From: Streptomyces megasporus
GTDB lineage: Bacteria; Actinomycetota; Actinomycetes; Streptomycetales; Streptomycetaceae
Assembly (NCBI RefSeq): GCF_000718985.1
Contig: NZ_JODL01000013.1
Location: forward strand, 62,001-126,000
Reading direction: 5' to 3'
Length of the DNA stretch: 64,000 bases
Under the pieces are notes generated by a model, which saw only the letters and a program-made list of their open reading frames with translations, was not told the origin of the DNA and made no database searches. Each line of letters starts with the position of its first letter. The stretch's first letter is position 1. This document shows, in pieces, positions 27,600-37,871 of the stretch. The position numbers and the translations under genes are program-made.

Positions 27600-29726
27600 A
27601 TGACCGACGGTGACGTGATGGGCGGGACGGAACCGCTGGACGCGATGTTCCTGGAGACGGTGCGCGGCACGGGCGCGTCCATGGGCGCGCTGTACCTGCT
27701 CGGCCCGGACGATCGGATGCTGCGTCTGGCGATCCTGTCCGGGGTGCCCGCCGAGTTCGTCGCGCCGTGGAAGGTGGTCGCGCCGGGCGCGCCGATCCCG
27801 GTGGCCGACGCGGTGCGCGAGGACCGTCTGGTGTGGGTGGGCGGACCGGAGGACATGACCCGCGACTACCCGCGCGCGGCCGTGGCCGTGCCCTACCGTT
27901 TCGCGCTGGCTGCCGCGCCGGTCGCCACCACCCGCCCCTGGGGCGCGCTGCTGTTGCTGTGGCCCGGCACCCATCCGCCGAACATCACCCCGAGGCAGCG
28001 GGACCACATCGTCTCCCGCTGCCGACACCTGGCCCACCTGCTGGAGGACGCCGCCCACGAGGGCCGGCCCGCCACACCGCCCGACCGGCCGCGCGAACTG
28101 GTCGTCGAGGCCGGCTCCTCCGCCAAGCCGCAGTCGGCGTCGGCCGCGGTGGACTTCGCCGAACGCCTGCCCGGCGGCTGTGTCGCCCTGGACCTGGAGG
28201 GCCGGGTCACCTTCGTCAGCGACGGCGCCGTCGACCTGTTGGGACGCTCCGCCGACCAACTGCTCGGCACGCGTCCCTGGCAGGCGTTGCCCTGGCTGGA
28301 CGACCCGGTCTACGAGGACCGCTACCGCGCCGCGGTCGTCAGTCGCCAGCCCGTCTCCTACACCGTGTGCCGTCCCCCCGACCGGTGGCTCGACTTCCGC
28401 CTCTACCCGGACGCCAGCGGCATCAGCGCGCGCATCACCCCCGCCGGCGTCGGTCCCCGGCCCTCGCGGGCGCCCGCCCCCGAAACGACCGGCACCCCCA
28501 CGCCGGCCCGGGCCGGACAGTTGTACCAGTTGATGCACCTGGCCGCCGCCCTGACCGAGACCGTCGGGGTCCGGGACGTGGCCGATCTGGTGGCCGACCA
28601 GATCATGCCCGCCTTCGGCGCAGAGGGGCTGGTCCTGTACGTCGCGGACGCCAACCGGCTGCGCGTCATCGGTCACCGCGGCTACGACCGCGCGGTGCTC
28701 GAACGGCTCGAGGGCACACCGGTGGACACCTCCGCCATCCCGGACACCCAGGTCTTCAGGAGCGGCACGCCCGCCTTCTTCTCCTCGCCCGAGGAGTTGG
28801 AACACGACTATCCCGGCGTACCGCAGGCGACCGGCAAACGGGCATGGGCGTTCCTGCCGTTGATGATCTCCGGGCAGCCCGTGGGCTGCTGCGTCCTGTC
28901 CTACGACCGCCCCCACACCTTCACCGCCCAGGAACGCGCCGTGCTGACCTCCCTGGCCGGGCTCATCGCCCACGCCCTGGACCGGGCGCGGCTGTACGAC
29001 GCCAAACACCAACTCGCCCAGGGCCTCCAACAGGCCCTGTTGCCCCACACCCTCCCCGTCGTCCCGGGGCTGCGGGTCGCCGCCCGCTACCTGCCCGCCA
29101 CCCGAGGCATGGACATCGGCGGAGACTTCTACGACCTCGTCCGCCTCACCAGCACCACAGCCGCCGCCGTCATCGGCGACGTCCAGGGCCACACCGTCGC
29201 CGCGGCGGCCCTCATGGGGCAGGTCCGCACCGCCATCCACGCCCACGCCACCGTCGGAGTGCCCCCCGATCTGGTCCTCTCCCGCACCAACCGGCTCCTG
29301 GCCGACCTCGATCCGGGGCTGTTCACCAGTTGCCTCTACGCCCACCTGGACCTCGCCCGCCACCGTGTGAGCATCTCCAGCGCGGGCCACCCGCCCCCGC
29401 TCCTGCGCCGACCCGACGGTCGCACCCGGCTCCTCGACGTCCCGCCCGGACTGCTCCTGGGCATCGACCCCGACGCCACCTACCCGGTCGTCGACGCCGC
29501 CCTGCCTCCGGAGGCGACCCTCGTGCTCTACACCGACGGCCTGGTCGAGACACCGGACACCGACATGGAGCAGGGCGCCTGCGACCTCGCCCGCCACCTC
29601 GACCTCGCCGCCGACAGGGATCCGGAACGTCTGCTGGACGCCGTCATCCACGACATCCGTCCGGCGCGGCAACGCACCGACGACATCGCCGTCCTGTTGC
29701 TCCAGGCCACGTCCCACCCCGAGTGA
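27600..29726 (+). CDS. PP2C/SpoIIE-type phosphatase with GAF-PAS-GAF sensors
   Basis: 708 aa. Order: a GAF-like region (about 15-150), a PAS domain (about 180-270, GGCVALDLEGRVTFVSDGAVDLLG), a second GAF (about 310-455, with GVRDVADLVADQIMPAFGAEGLVLY), then the SpoIIE phosphatase (about 480-700). The phosphatase keeps its metal ligands in GMDIGGDFYDL, GDVQGHTVAAAALMG and LYTDGLVETPD/RTDDIAVLLL. The family dephosphorylates anti-anti-sigma factors and so releases a sigma factor in response to a signal; Streptomyces has dozens. No anti-sigma kinase domain is fused or adjacent, so the partner is encoded elsewhere. Confidence 0.87.
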   Translation: MTDGDVMGGTEPLDAMFLETVRGTGASMGALYLLGPDDRMLRLAILSGVPAEFVAPWKVVAPGAPIPVADAVREDRLVWVGGPEDMTRDYPRAAVAVPYRFALAAAPVATTRPWGALLLLWPGTHPPNITPRQRDHIVSRCRHLAHLLEDAAHEGRPATPPDRPRELVVEAGSSAKPQSASAAVDFAERLPGGCVALDLEGRVTFVSDGAVDLLGRSADQLLGTRPWQALPWLDDPVYEDRYRAAVVSRQPVSYTVCRPPDRWLDFRLYPDASGISARITPAGVGPRPSRAPAPETTGTPTPARAGQLYQLMHLAAALTETVGVRDVADLVADQIMPAFGAEGLVLYVADANRLRVIGHRGYDRAVLERLEGTPVDTSAIPDTQVFRSGTPAFFSSPEELEHDYPGVPQATGKRAWAFLPLMISGQPVGCCVLSYDRPHTFTAQERAVLTSLAGLIAHALDRARLYDAKHQLAQGLQQALLPHTLPVVPGLRVAARYLPATRGMDIGGDFYDLVRLTSTTAAAVIGDVQGHTVAAAALMGQVRTAIHAHATVGVPPDLVLSRTNRLLADLDPGLFTSCLYAHLDLARHRVSISSAGHPPPLLRRPDGRTRLLDVPPGLLLGIDPDATYPVVDAALPPEATLVLYTDGLVETPDTDMEQGACDLARHLDLAADRDPERLLDAVIHDIRPARQRTDDIAVLLLQATSHPE

Positions 29727-30224
29727 GCCCCGCCCGGTCCGCCTCCGCGCGCGCTTCCCGCGCGCAGCCTCGCCGGGGAACCGAACCGGGCTCCGTCGGA
29801 GCGATCGGAGCGGGCCGCCGGTGATCTCGACTACGCGTCCGAAGGCTTGACGTCGCAATTGCGACTTGTAAAGAAGTGGCTGCAAACGGACAGTACGGAC
29901 ACGGCAAAAGGGGTGAAGCGGCCTAATGATTCATGGTCATCTTCTATTAATGGAGCAAAACGGAAGATAGTGCACCCTGTGGGCACCGGGCGACCGAGGG
30001 TAGTAGTTGGTCAGAGAAACTGTTAGCGTGTGAAAGGTTTGCGGGCTCAAAGAGCCTGCCTTTCTTGTGAACGTCCCCGACGCCGGCGATGAGGCCGTTG
30101 CTCCGGGGTTGGAGCCCACTCCCCGCCGTTCGCGGTGCGCGGGACGTGTCCGCAGGCTTCCTGGTCGACGCGCCGGGTGCCGCGACCGATGTCGGGCTCC
30201 GCGAGTCGTAAGGAGGTGTCGCGC
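29727..30224 (+). promoter_or_regulatory. Long low-GC leader before the symporter gene
   Basis: About 500 bp without a gene. 29870-30065 is much less GC-rich than the flanks. It contains TTGACG overlapping a perfect 14-bp palindrome GTCGCAATTGCGAC (29852-29865), a TATTAAT element (29945), and a hairpin GCGGGCTC-AAA-GAGCCTGC (30041-30059) followed at once by CTTTCTT. The last looks like an intrinsic terminator or attenuator inside the leader. No known riboswitch class is recognised. Confidence 0.5.
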
Positions 30225-31970
30225 GTGGACGGGGTGGAGACTGCCCAGTTCGGCGCTGTGGTGGTGATCGGGCTACTGGTCTTCTTCTACGGGGGGACCT
30301 TCCTGATCTCGACCCGTATCAGAGAGAAGAACGAGAACGCCGACGGGTACATGACCGGTGGAAACAACATCGGTTTCGGAATCTCCGCCGCGAGCATGAC
30401 GGCGACGTGGATCTGGGCATCCTCGATGTACGCGTCCGCGACATCGGGCTACACCTACGGCATATCGGGCCCCATTCACTACGGGCTCTGGGGCGCCCTG
30501 ATGATCCTCTTCATCTACCCCTTCGGCAAACGCATCCGCTCCGTCGCCCCGAAGGCGCACACGCTGGCCGAGGTCATGTACGCGCGGCACGGCCGCTCCA
30601 GCCAGTTGATGCTCGCCGGTTCCAACGTCGTCGGCAGCCTGATCAGCCTGATGTCGAACTTCATCGCCGGTGGCGTGCTGATCGCGATGCTGTCGCCGTT
30701 CACCTTCACCCAGGGCGTCTTCGCCGTCGCCGCGGGCGTGTTGCTCTACACGCTGTGGTCCGGTTTCCGCGCCTCCGTGCTGACCGACTTCGTACAGGTC
30801 GTCGCGATGCTCGGCGCGGTGGTCGTGATCGTCCCGTTCATCTTCTTCGCGGCCGACTTCCCGGCGGCGTTCGAGGCCGGAGCGGGGAACCTGACCCCGC
30901 AGCAGGGCGACTTCTTCTCCAGCGAGGCGTTCATGAACCAGGGCGCCCCCTACATCGCCGCGGTGCTCGCCTACGCCATCGGCAACCAGACCATCGCGCA
31001 GCGCCTGTTCGCCGTGCGACAGGACCTGATCAAGCCGACCTTCATCACCGCGACCGTCGGCTACGGCGCCATGGTCATCGGCGTCGGCATGCTCGGCGTG
31101 CTCGCCCTCTACCTGGGCTTCGAGCCGACCGGCGGCGACGTGAACAACCTCATCCCCGAGATGGCCGCCGACTACCTGCCGCCCGTGCTGCTGGCGGTGT
31201 TCTTCATCATGATCGTCGGCGCGCTGTCCTCCACCGCCGACTCCGACCTCGCGGCCCTCTCCTCGATCATGATGGCCGACGTCTACGGCCAGAACGTGGC
31301 AGGCAAGGAGAAGGCCAACCCCAAGACGATGCTGGTGGTCGGACGCGCCACGATGGTGGTAGCGACCGCGCTGGCGGTGGCCTTCGCCAGCCTCCAACTG
31401 AACATCCTCGACCTGCTGGTCTTCGTCGGCGCGCTGTGGGGCGCCCTCGTCTTCCCGGTGCTGGCCAGCTTCTACTGGGAGAAGGTCACCAACAAGGCGT
31501 TCACCACCTCGGTGATCGCGGCGCTCGCGGTCTTCCTGCCGGTCCGCTTCGAGTGGATCTCCACGGACGGTGTCTTCGGCATCGTCGTGGACGTGCTGTC
31601 GATCGTCGGCATCGGCGTCGTCCTCGGCCTGATGGCGTTCGGCTTCTTCGGTCTCAGGGTGGCGAAGGTCGTCGGTGTGTTGGCGGCGGTGATCTCCGCG
31701 CCGTTCGCCATCGGCTCCCTGCACGAGTACGCGACGCTGTGCGGTTCCCTCGTCGCCTACTCCGTGAGCACCGTCATCTGCTGGGCGATGTCCGCGCGGC
31801 AGAACGAACGCTTCGACTTCGCCGTCATCGCCCGGCGCACCGGTGACTTCGACGACGGCTCCGCCGCGCGGGCATCCGCCGAGGTCGGTGGCGCCGTCGG
31901 CGCGGTCGGCGTTCCGAAGCAGGCGGGGAGCACCGACGGCGACCCCAGGCCCGCCACACGCACCAAGTGA
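30225..31970 (+). CDS. Sodium:solute symporter (SSS) family permease
   Basis: 581 aa from a GTG 8 bases after AGGAGG. Thirteen or so membrane segments are visible, with SSS features: SMTATWIWASSMYASATSGYTYG in TM2, LAEVMYARHGRSSQ, and the sodium-site segment MIVGALSSTADSDLAALSSIM (about 330-350). The family imports proline, pantothenate, urea, acetate or sugars with Na+. The 43-aa membrane protein encoded just downstream is a recognised small partner of a subset of SSS carriers in actinobacteria. The C-terminal tail is hydrophilic. Substrate unknown. Confidence 0.87.
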   Translation: MDGVETAQFGAVVVIGLLVFFYGGTFLISTRIREKNENADGYMTGGNNIGFGISAASMTATWIWASSMYASATSGYTYGISGPIHYGLWGALMILFIYPFGKRIRSVAPKAHTLAEVMYARHGRSSQLMLAGSNVVGSLISLMSNFIAGGVLIAMLSPFTFTQGVFAVAAGVLLYTLWSGFRASVLTDFVQVVAMLGAVVVIVPFIFFAADFPAAFEAGAGNLTPQQGDFFSSEAFMNQGAPYIAAVLAYAIGNQTIAQRLFAVRQDLIKPTFITATVGYGAMVIGVGMLGVLALYLGFEPTGGDVNNLIPEMAADYLPPVLLAVFFIMIVGALSSTADSDLAALSSIMMADVYGQNVAGKEKANPKTMLVVGRATMVVATALAVAFASLQLNILDLLVFVGALWGALVFPVLASFYWEKVTNKAFTTSVIAALAVFLPVRFEWISTDGVFGIVVDVLSIVGIGVVLGLMAFGFFGLRVAKVVGVLAAVISAPFAIGSLHEYATLCGSLVAYSVSTVICWAMSARQNERFDFAVIARRTGDFDDGSAARASAEVGGAVGAVGVPKQAGSTDGDPRPATRTK

Positions 31971-31986
31971 GGAAGCAGGAGGAACA

Positions 31987-32118
31987 GTGAGCACCCTCGC
32001 CCTGAGCGCGTACGTCCTGATGTGGCCCGCCGTCGTGGCCGTCGTCCTGTTCGTGATCAGCCGCGCGTTCTTCCGTGAGTGGGCCGAGGCCCGCCGCAAC
32101 GGACGGCGCATGATCTGA
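31987..32118 (+). CDS. Putative transporter small subunit
   Basis: 43 aa from a GTG with AGGAGG 5 bases upstream, 16 bp after the symporter stop. One membrane helix (ALSAYVLMWPAVVAVVLFVI) is followed by a short basic tail (RAFFREWAEARRNGRRMI). The size, single span and position match the small subunits annotated next to SSS permeases in Streptomyces. It probably associates with the symporter. It is short enough to be missed by many gene callers. Confidence 0.75.
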   Translation: MSTLALSAYVLMWPAVVAVVLFVISRAFFREWAEARRNGRRMI

Positions 32119-32273
32119 GCCCGGTGCCGCGGGCCGGCCGCAGCGGGCCGGCCCGCACCGGACATCCGCTCGCGCCCCGCACCGGTCCGGTGGTTCGACA
32201 CCCGCCACCGAGTCCGTACGGCGGGGCGCCGCGCTCCCGTTCGCCACGGCCTTCGCGGTGACGGACGAACACC

Positions 32274-32308
32274 GCCGCCGGTGGCCGGCGCTCTCGGCCA
32301 CCGGCGGC
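32274..32308. terminator. Terminator after the symporter operon
   Basis: GCCGCCGGTGGCCG (32274-32287) and CGGCCACCGGCGGC (32295-32308) form a 14-bp stem with a 7-base loop. The rest of the 32119-32557 gap shows no gene; the promoter of the next gene must lie in 32310-32550. Confidence 0.8.
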
Positions 32309-32557
32309 CCTCGGTCGCGCGGCGGCACGGTGGCTCTGCGGCCCGGAACCCGGCCGGCCGCGTGAACCGTCCTCCCCGCCGGCCCCGGAAACCCTCGCAC
32401 GGCGCCGCTCCGACCCCGGGCGGCGAGACGGTCGGCCTCGATCGCACCGGCCGCCCCGGTGGGGTGTAAGGACCGTCACACCGCGTACACAACGGCGGAG
32501 CGCCCCCCGCCGGCGGTGAAGAATCGGCAGGGAACGAAGACGAGGAAAGAAGGGGTC

Positions 32558-33964
<1,407 letters not shown>

Positions 33965-34106
33965 CGGGAGCCCACGGCGGCCGGCCCTTCTCGGGCTACG
34001 GCCCCACGCCCCTGGGCCCGTGCTCCCGAGGACCGAAAATTCCGACACTCACGGGCCGGATCACCGTATGGTCGTCCGAACTCGTGGAGGACGGGAGGGG
34101 GAGACG

Positions 34107-34577
34107 GTGAAACTTGCCGAGGCACTGGCAGAGCGCGCGGAAGCGACGCGCCGTGTGGAACAGTTGCGATCCCGCATCGTCGGCAACGCGCGGCACCAGG
34201 AGGGGGAGACGCCCGCCGAGGACGCGGCCCGGTTGTTGGCCGAGGTCGGTGAGGTGCTGGACACCCTGGAAACGCTGATCCGACGGATCAACCGGACCAA
34301 CGCCGCGGTGAGGTTGGGCTCGGACGGCACGCTCACCGACGCGCTCGCGCGCCGGGATGTCCTGCGGCTGCGTCACGCGGTGGTCACCGCGGCGGCGGAT
34401 GCGGCAGCGGGGACGGGCGAGCGGGGGTACGGTCGGCAGCTCCGCTCCGAGCTGGTGATGCTCTCCGCGCTTCCGGTCGCGGACCTACGGAGACAGGCGG
34501 ACGTGCTCGCACGGGAGATCCGTGAGATCGATGTGCGGATCCAACGTGCGAACTGGGAGGTCGGCCTGCTGGACTGA
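34107..34577 (+). CDS. DIP1984-family protein
   Basis: 156 aa from a GTG preceded by GGGGGAG. The sequence begins VKLAEALAERAEATRRVEQLRSRI and is helical throughout with heptad patterns (coiled coil), including EDAARLLAEVGEVLDTLETLIRRINRTN. This matches the DIP1984 family found in actinobacteria and some other bacteria. Names such as septicolysin are attached to it without functional proof. It is probably an all-helical cytoplasmic protein. No operon partner is evident. Confidence 0.8.
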   Translation: MKLAEALAERAEATRRVEQLRSRIVGNARHQEGETPAEDAARLLAEVGEVLDTLETLIRRINRTNAAVRLGSDGTLTDALARRDVLRLRHAVVTAAADAAAGTGERGYGRQLRSELVMLSALPVADLRRQADVLAREIREIDVRIQRANWEVGLLD

Positions 34578-34630
34578 GCGGTCCCGACAACCGGGGCGAC
34601 CGGGGGCGATGTGGAGCGGGTAGCCGTTCC

Positions 34631-34724
34631 GGAGGCGTGCACACACCGAGGACTGGCGGTCTTCCAGTCCACTCCTGGCGCGTGAGGAGCAACGCGGGGG
34701 TTCGACTCCCCCCATGACAGCGCA
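34631..34724 (+). other. Class II tRNA-like sequence, probably degenerate
   Basis: Three tRNA-like arms appear in the right order: GGACTGG/CCAGTCC with a 7-base loop (34650-34670), CTCCT/AGGAG with an 8-base loop like a long variable arm (34672-34689), and GGGGG-TTCGACT-CCCCC (34696-34712), an exact T-arm. The anticodon loop CGGTCTT lacks the normal T33 and no acceptor stem pairs the ends. It is therefore at best a tRNA relic (Ser/Leu/Sec class) or a chance likeness. The remaining 34725-35069 stretch shows no supported gene. Confidence 0.25.
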
Positions 34725-35069
34725 GCTCAGCACCGCGCACAGGTGACGGTGTACATCACACGGCACATCACCACGTGCAGATCCGGGGCGGTGAGGGTGG
34801 GTTCGGGGTTCCCACATCGCAGTAGGACCGAGGTCGGACCACATGAGGCAATGCCTTCCGGCGGGCGCCGCCGACCGGAGGGGGGAGACGCGGCCGGCTC
34901 CAAGGGGGCGAACAGGTCGTCCACGCGTGCATCGTCGGTGACGGTGGCACGTCCGTACCGGCAGGGGCGCTCCGCGAGGCGGGCTTTCCGCCACCCCGAG
35001 CCGCACATGATCCGCTGCGCTCCAAGGCCCGTTTTGGATCACGGCGGTGGGGATCAATAGGATCCGCCG

Positions 35070-36332
35070 ATGATCAGAAAACGACGGTCGGCGACGGGCC
35101 TCGGCGCCCTGCTCGCCCTGCTCGCGGCCGGACTCGCGTTCCCGGCCGGGGCGGTCGCCGACGAGACCACCGCGGACGCGCCGAAGGTCAACCTGGTGCT
35201 CGACGTCAGCGGTTCGATGCGCGCGCGGGACATCGACGGGCAGTCGCGCATGGCCGCGGCCAAGCAGGCGTTCAACGAGGTGCTGGACGCCACCCCCGAG
35301 GAGGTCCGGCTCGGCATCCGCACCCTCGGCGCCGACTACCCCGGCGACGACCGCAGGACGGGCTGCAAGGACACCGCGCAGCTATACCCGGTCGGCCCGC
35401 TGGACCGCACCGAGGCCAAGGCGGCGGTGGCCACGCTGACGCCGACCGGCTGGACACCGATCGGGCCGGCCCTGTTGGAGGCGGCCGACGACCTCGACGG
35501 CGGCACCGGCTCCAAGCGGATCGTGTTGATCAGCGACGGCGAGGACACCTGCGCCCCGCTCGACCCGTGCGAGGTGGCTCGGGAGATCGCGGCCAAGGGC
35601 ATCGGCCTGACCATCGACACCCTCGGTCTGGTGCCGAACACGAAGCTGCGGCAGCAGCTCAGTTGCATCGCCGAGGCCACCGGCGGCACCTACACCTCGG
35701 TGGAGCACACCGACGAACTCGCCGAGAAAGTCAACCAGTTGGTGGAACGGGCGGCCAACCCGGTGGTGACGCCGGTGGCCGTGGAGGGCGCGGCGCGGTG
35801 TGCCAAGGCGCCGACCCTGAAGTCCGGCCTGTACACCGACCGCCAGGAGTTCGGCCAGGAACGCTGGTACCGAGTGGACGTGGCGCCCGGCCAGGAGCTG
35901 CGCGCCTCGGTGAGCGTGGCGGCGGACCGGGCGGTGAACCCGGACTACGGGGTGCTGCTGCGCGCGGTCACGGAGCACGGTCGGGAGATCGTGCGCGGTG
36001 AGGCGGCGGGCAACGGCCGTACGGACGTGATCTCCACGGGCCTGCGCTACCCGAGGCCGGACAGCGACGACGACGAGGCTCCGGCGGAGACGGTGTGCCT
36101 GCGGGTGACGAACTCCTTCTCGGCGGCCTCCGGCGTGAAGACCACGCCCGGCATGCCGCTGGAGCTGACCGTGGACGTGGTCGAGGGTCCGTCGCAGGCC
36201 GACGACGTGGCCTCCTTCGGGCTCGGCCGCGGCTGGTGGCTGCTCGGTGTCCTGGTACTGACCGGCTTCCTCGCGGGCATGGTGTGGGGTTGGCTGTCGC
36301 GTTGGCGTGTCGCGGTGTGGAGGACCAACTGA
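35070..36332 (+). CDS. Secreted, membrane-anchored von Willebrand factor A domain protein
   Basis: 420 aa. A signal peptide (about 1-30) is followed by a vWA domain whose MIDAS motif DVSGSM (residue about 45) is intact, with the further metal-site residues in TPIGPALLEAADDL and VLISDGEDTC. Paired Cys suggest an exported fold. A beta-rich domain follows (about 230-385) and a C-terminal membrane helix (about 393-412). It would bind a protein ligand through Mg2+ at the cell surface. It is coupled (TGATG) to a second exported protein and likely forms a complex with it. Confidence 0.82.
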   Translation: MIRKRRSATGLGALLALLAAGLAFPAGAVADETTADAPKVNLVLDVSGSMRARDIDGQSRMAAAKQAFNEVLDATPEEVRLGIRTLGADYPGDDRRTGCKDTAQLYPVGPLDRTEAKAAVATLTPTGWTPIGPALLEAADDLDGGTGSKRIVLISDGEDTCAPLDPCEVAREIAAKGIGLTIDTLGLVPNTKLRQQLSCIAEATGGTYTSVEHTDELAEKVNQLVERAANPVVTPVAVEGAARCAKAPTLKSGLYTDRQEFGQERWYRVDVAPGQELRASVSVAADRAVNPDYGVLLRAVTEHGREIVRGEAAGNGRTDVISTGLRYPRPDSDDDEAPAETVCLRVTNSFSAASGVKTTPGMPLELTVDVVEGPSQADDVASFGLGRGWWLLGVLVLTGFLAGMVWGWLSRWRVAVWRTN

Positions 36333-37135
36333 TGTGGATCACACGTGTGGTGAGCGTCGCGCTGCTGACGCTGGGCCTTGCGGCGGGGCCCGCCGCAGCC
36401 GACTCGACGCCGTCCGCGAGTCCGTCCGAGGACGGCGCGGCGCCCACGTCGGCGGGCACGTCGTTCCGTACGGCGGCGGAGATCGACCAGGGGCGAACGG
36501 CGACGGCGAGCGCCTCGGCCGGTGACTACCTGTACTGGTCGTTCCCGGCCGACACGGGCCAACGTCCCACGGTGAGGGCGACGGTGAGGCTCCCCGAGGC
36601 ACACGCGGCGCAGACCTGGCAGATCGACGTCTACGACGGTTTGAGGCGTCGTCAGGCCTGCCAGTACGGCGCGCAGACCCGCACGGCCGCCGCGGGCACC
36701 GCGTCGGTGGAGTTGGCATGCGTGCTGCGCACGGTGCGGTCCTGGTCGGAGCCGTGGGCCAACGACCCGCTGCCGGGCACGTACTACCTCCGGCTGACGG
36801 CGGTGGGCGTACGGACGGCCGACCTCGGGCAGCCGGTGACGGCCGAGGTGCGGGTGGAATCCAAGGAGATCGGCGGATCGGCGGCCGTGGACGGCCGGCT
36901 GGCCAAGCCGCTGGTACCGGGCATCGCGGTGACGTCGCAGCGGGACGAGGACACGTCCGAGACATCGGCCGTGCTGTCGGGCATCGAGCCGGACGACGGC
37001 TGGTCGTCGGGCTGGTGGTCCGACCGCTGGGTGTGGACGGCATCCGGCGCGGTGCTGGCGGCGCTCGCGGGCATCGGGGGGTACGCGCTGACGCGGGGCT
37101 CGGGGCGCCCGCCGCGCGTGCCGCCGAACGCCTGA
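36332..37135 (+). CDS. Exported membrane-anchored partner of the vWA protein
   Basis: 267 aa; GGAGG lies upstream and the ATG overlaps the previous stop. A signal peptide ends at about AAA-DST. The ectodomain contains GDYLYWSFPADTGQRPTVRATV and a VELACVLRTVRSW segment, which resembles the beta-sandwich half of the vWA protein just upstream. A C-terminal membrane helix (TASGAVLAALAGIGGYAL) and a basic tail follow. The function is unknown; the conserved pairing suggests a two-part surface complex. Confidence 0.7.
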   Translation: MWITRVVSVALLTLGLAAGPAAADSTPSASPSEDGAAPTSAGTSFRTAAEIDQGRTATASASAGDYLYWSFPADTGQRPTVRATVRLPEAHAAQTWQIDVYDGLRRRQACQYGAQTRTAAAGTASVELACVLRTVRSWSEPWANDPLPGTYYLRLTAVGVRTADLGQPVTAEVRVESKEIGGSAAVDGRLAKPLVPGIAVTSQRDEDTSETSAVLSGIEPDDGWSSGWWSDRWVWTASGAVLAALAGIGGYALTRGSGRPPRVPPNA

Positions 37136-37142
37136 GTCACCC

Positions 37143-37175
37143 GGGGCCCGCCGCTCACCTCACACGGCGGGCCCC
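37143..37175. terminator. Terminator after the vWA operon
   Basis: GGGGCCCGCCG (37143-37153) and CGGCGGGCCCC (37165-37175) form an 11-bp stem followed by TTCC, 8 bases after the stop. Confidence 0.75.
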
Positions 37176-37265
37176 TTCCACTTCCCGACGGCCTTCGGCG
37201 CCGCGACGGCACCGCGAGCCCGGTCGCTTCCCCGGGCGGTACACGGGCGACCTATAGTGGGCCCC

Positions 37266-37871
37266 ATGAGCCGTTGGAGGGAGCTGACCGGGGAGTCGTC
37301 CGGAGAGGACTACGCCGCACGGTTCGCGGCCCTGGCCCGGAGCGGGAAGGACGTGCACGGCGAGGCACGGTTCTGCGCGGCGCTCGTGCCCGCCGGAGCG
37401 CGGGTGCTGGACGCCGGGTGCGGTACCGGACGGGTCATGATCCGGCTCGCGGAGCTCGGATACGACTGCGTCGGGGTGGATCTCGACGCGTCGATGCTGG
37501 CGGTGGCGCGGAAGCAGGCACCGGAGCTGCCCTGGTTCCGGGTCGATCTGGCCGAGTTCGAGCCGGACCTGCTCGGCATCGCGGCGGACTTCGATCTCGT
37601 GGTCGCCGCGGGCAACGTCTTCCCGTTGCTCGCCGCCGGCACCGAGGCCACGGTGGCCAAGCGGTTGGCCGCGGCCCTGCGTCCGGGCGGGCTGCTCGTC
37701 GCCGGCTTCGGCCTGGACGAAGCCCACCTGCCCGTGCCGCCCGGCATCACGCTGTCGGAGTACGACGACCACTGCGCCGCGGCCGGCCTCACCCTCGTCG
37801 ACCGCTTCGCCGGCTGGGACGGCGACCCTTACGACGGCGGCGGCTATGCCGTCAGCGTCCACCGCCGGTGA
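37266..37871 (+). CDS. Class I SAM-dependent methyltransferase
   Basis: 201 aa. Motif I is VLDAGCGTGRVMIRLAELG, motif II has GVDLDASMLAVAR, and LRPGGLLVAGFGLD is the post-III segment; this is the methyltransf_25/11 type. A TATAGT hexamer (37252-37257) ends 8 bases before the ATG with no ribosome site between, so the mRNA may be leaderless. An in-frame GTG at 37257 lies inside that hexamer and is less likely. The substrate is unknown. Confidence 0.82.
   Translation: MSRWRELTGESSGEDYAARFAALARSGKDVHGEARFCAALVPAGARVLDAGCGTGRVMIRLAELGYDCVGVDLDASMLAVARKQAPELPWFRVDLAEFEPDLLGIAADFDLVVAAGNVFPLLAAGTEATVAKRLAAALRPGGLLVAGFGLDEAHLPVPPGITLSEYDDHCAAAGLTLVDRFAGWDGDPYDGGGYAVSVHRR

Noticed and set aside
34797..34816. 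GTGGGTTCGGGGTTCCCAC resembling a second T-arm
   Set aside because: The loop does not match the conserved TTCRANY pattern and no other tRNA arm lies nearby.
34743..35060. Short frames on both strands between the tRNA-like element and the vWA gene
   Set aside because: No ribosome site, no third-position GC bias and no recognisable sequence.
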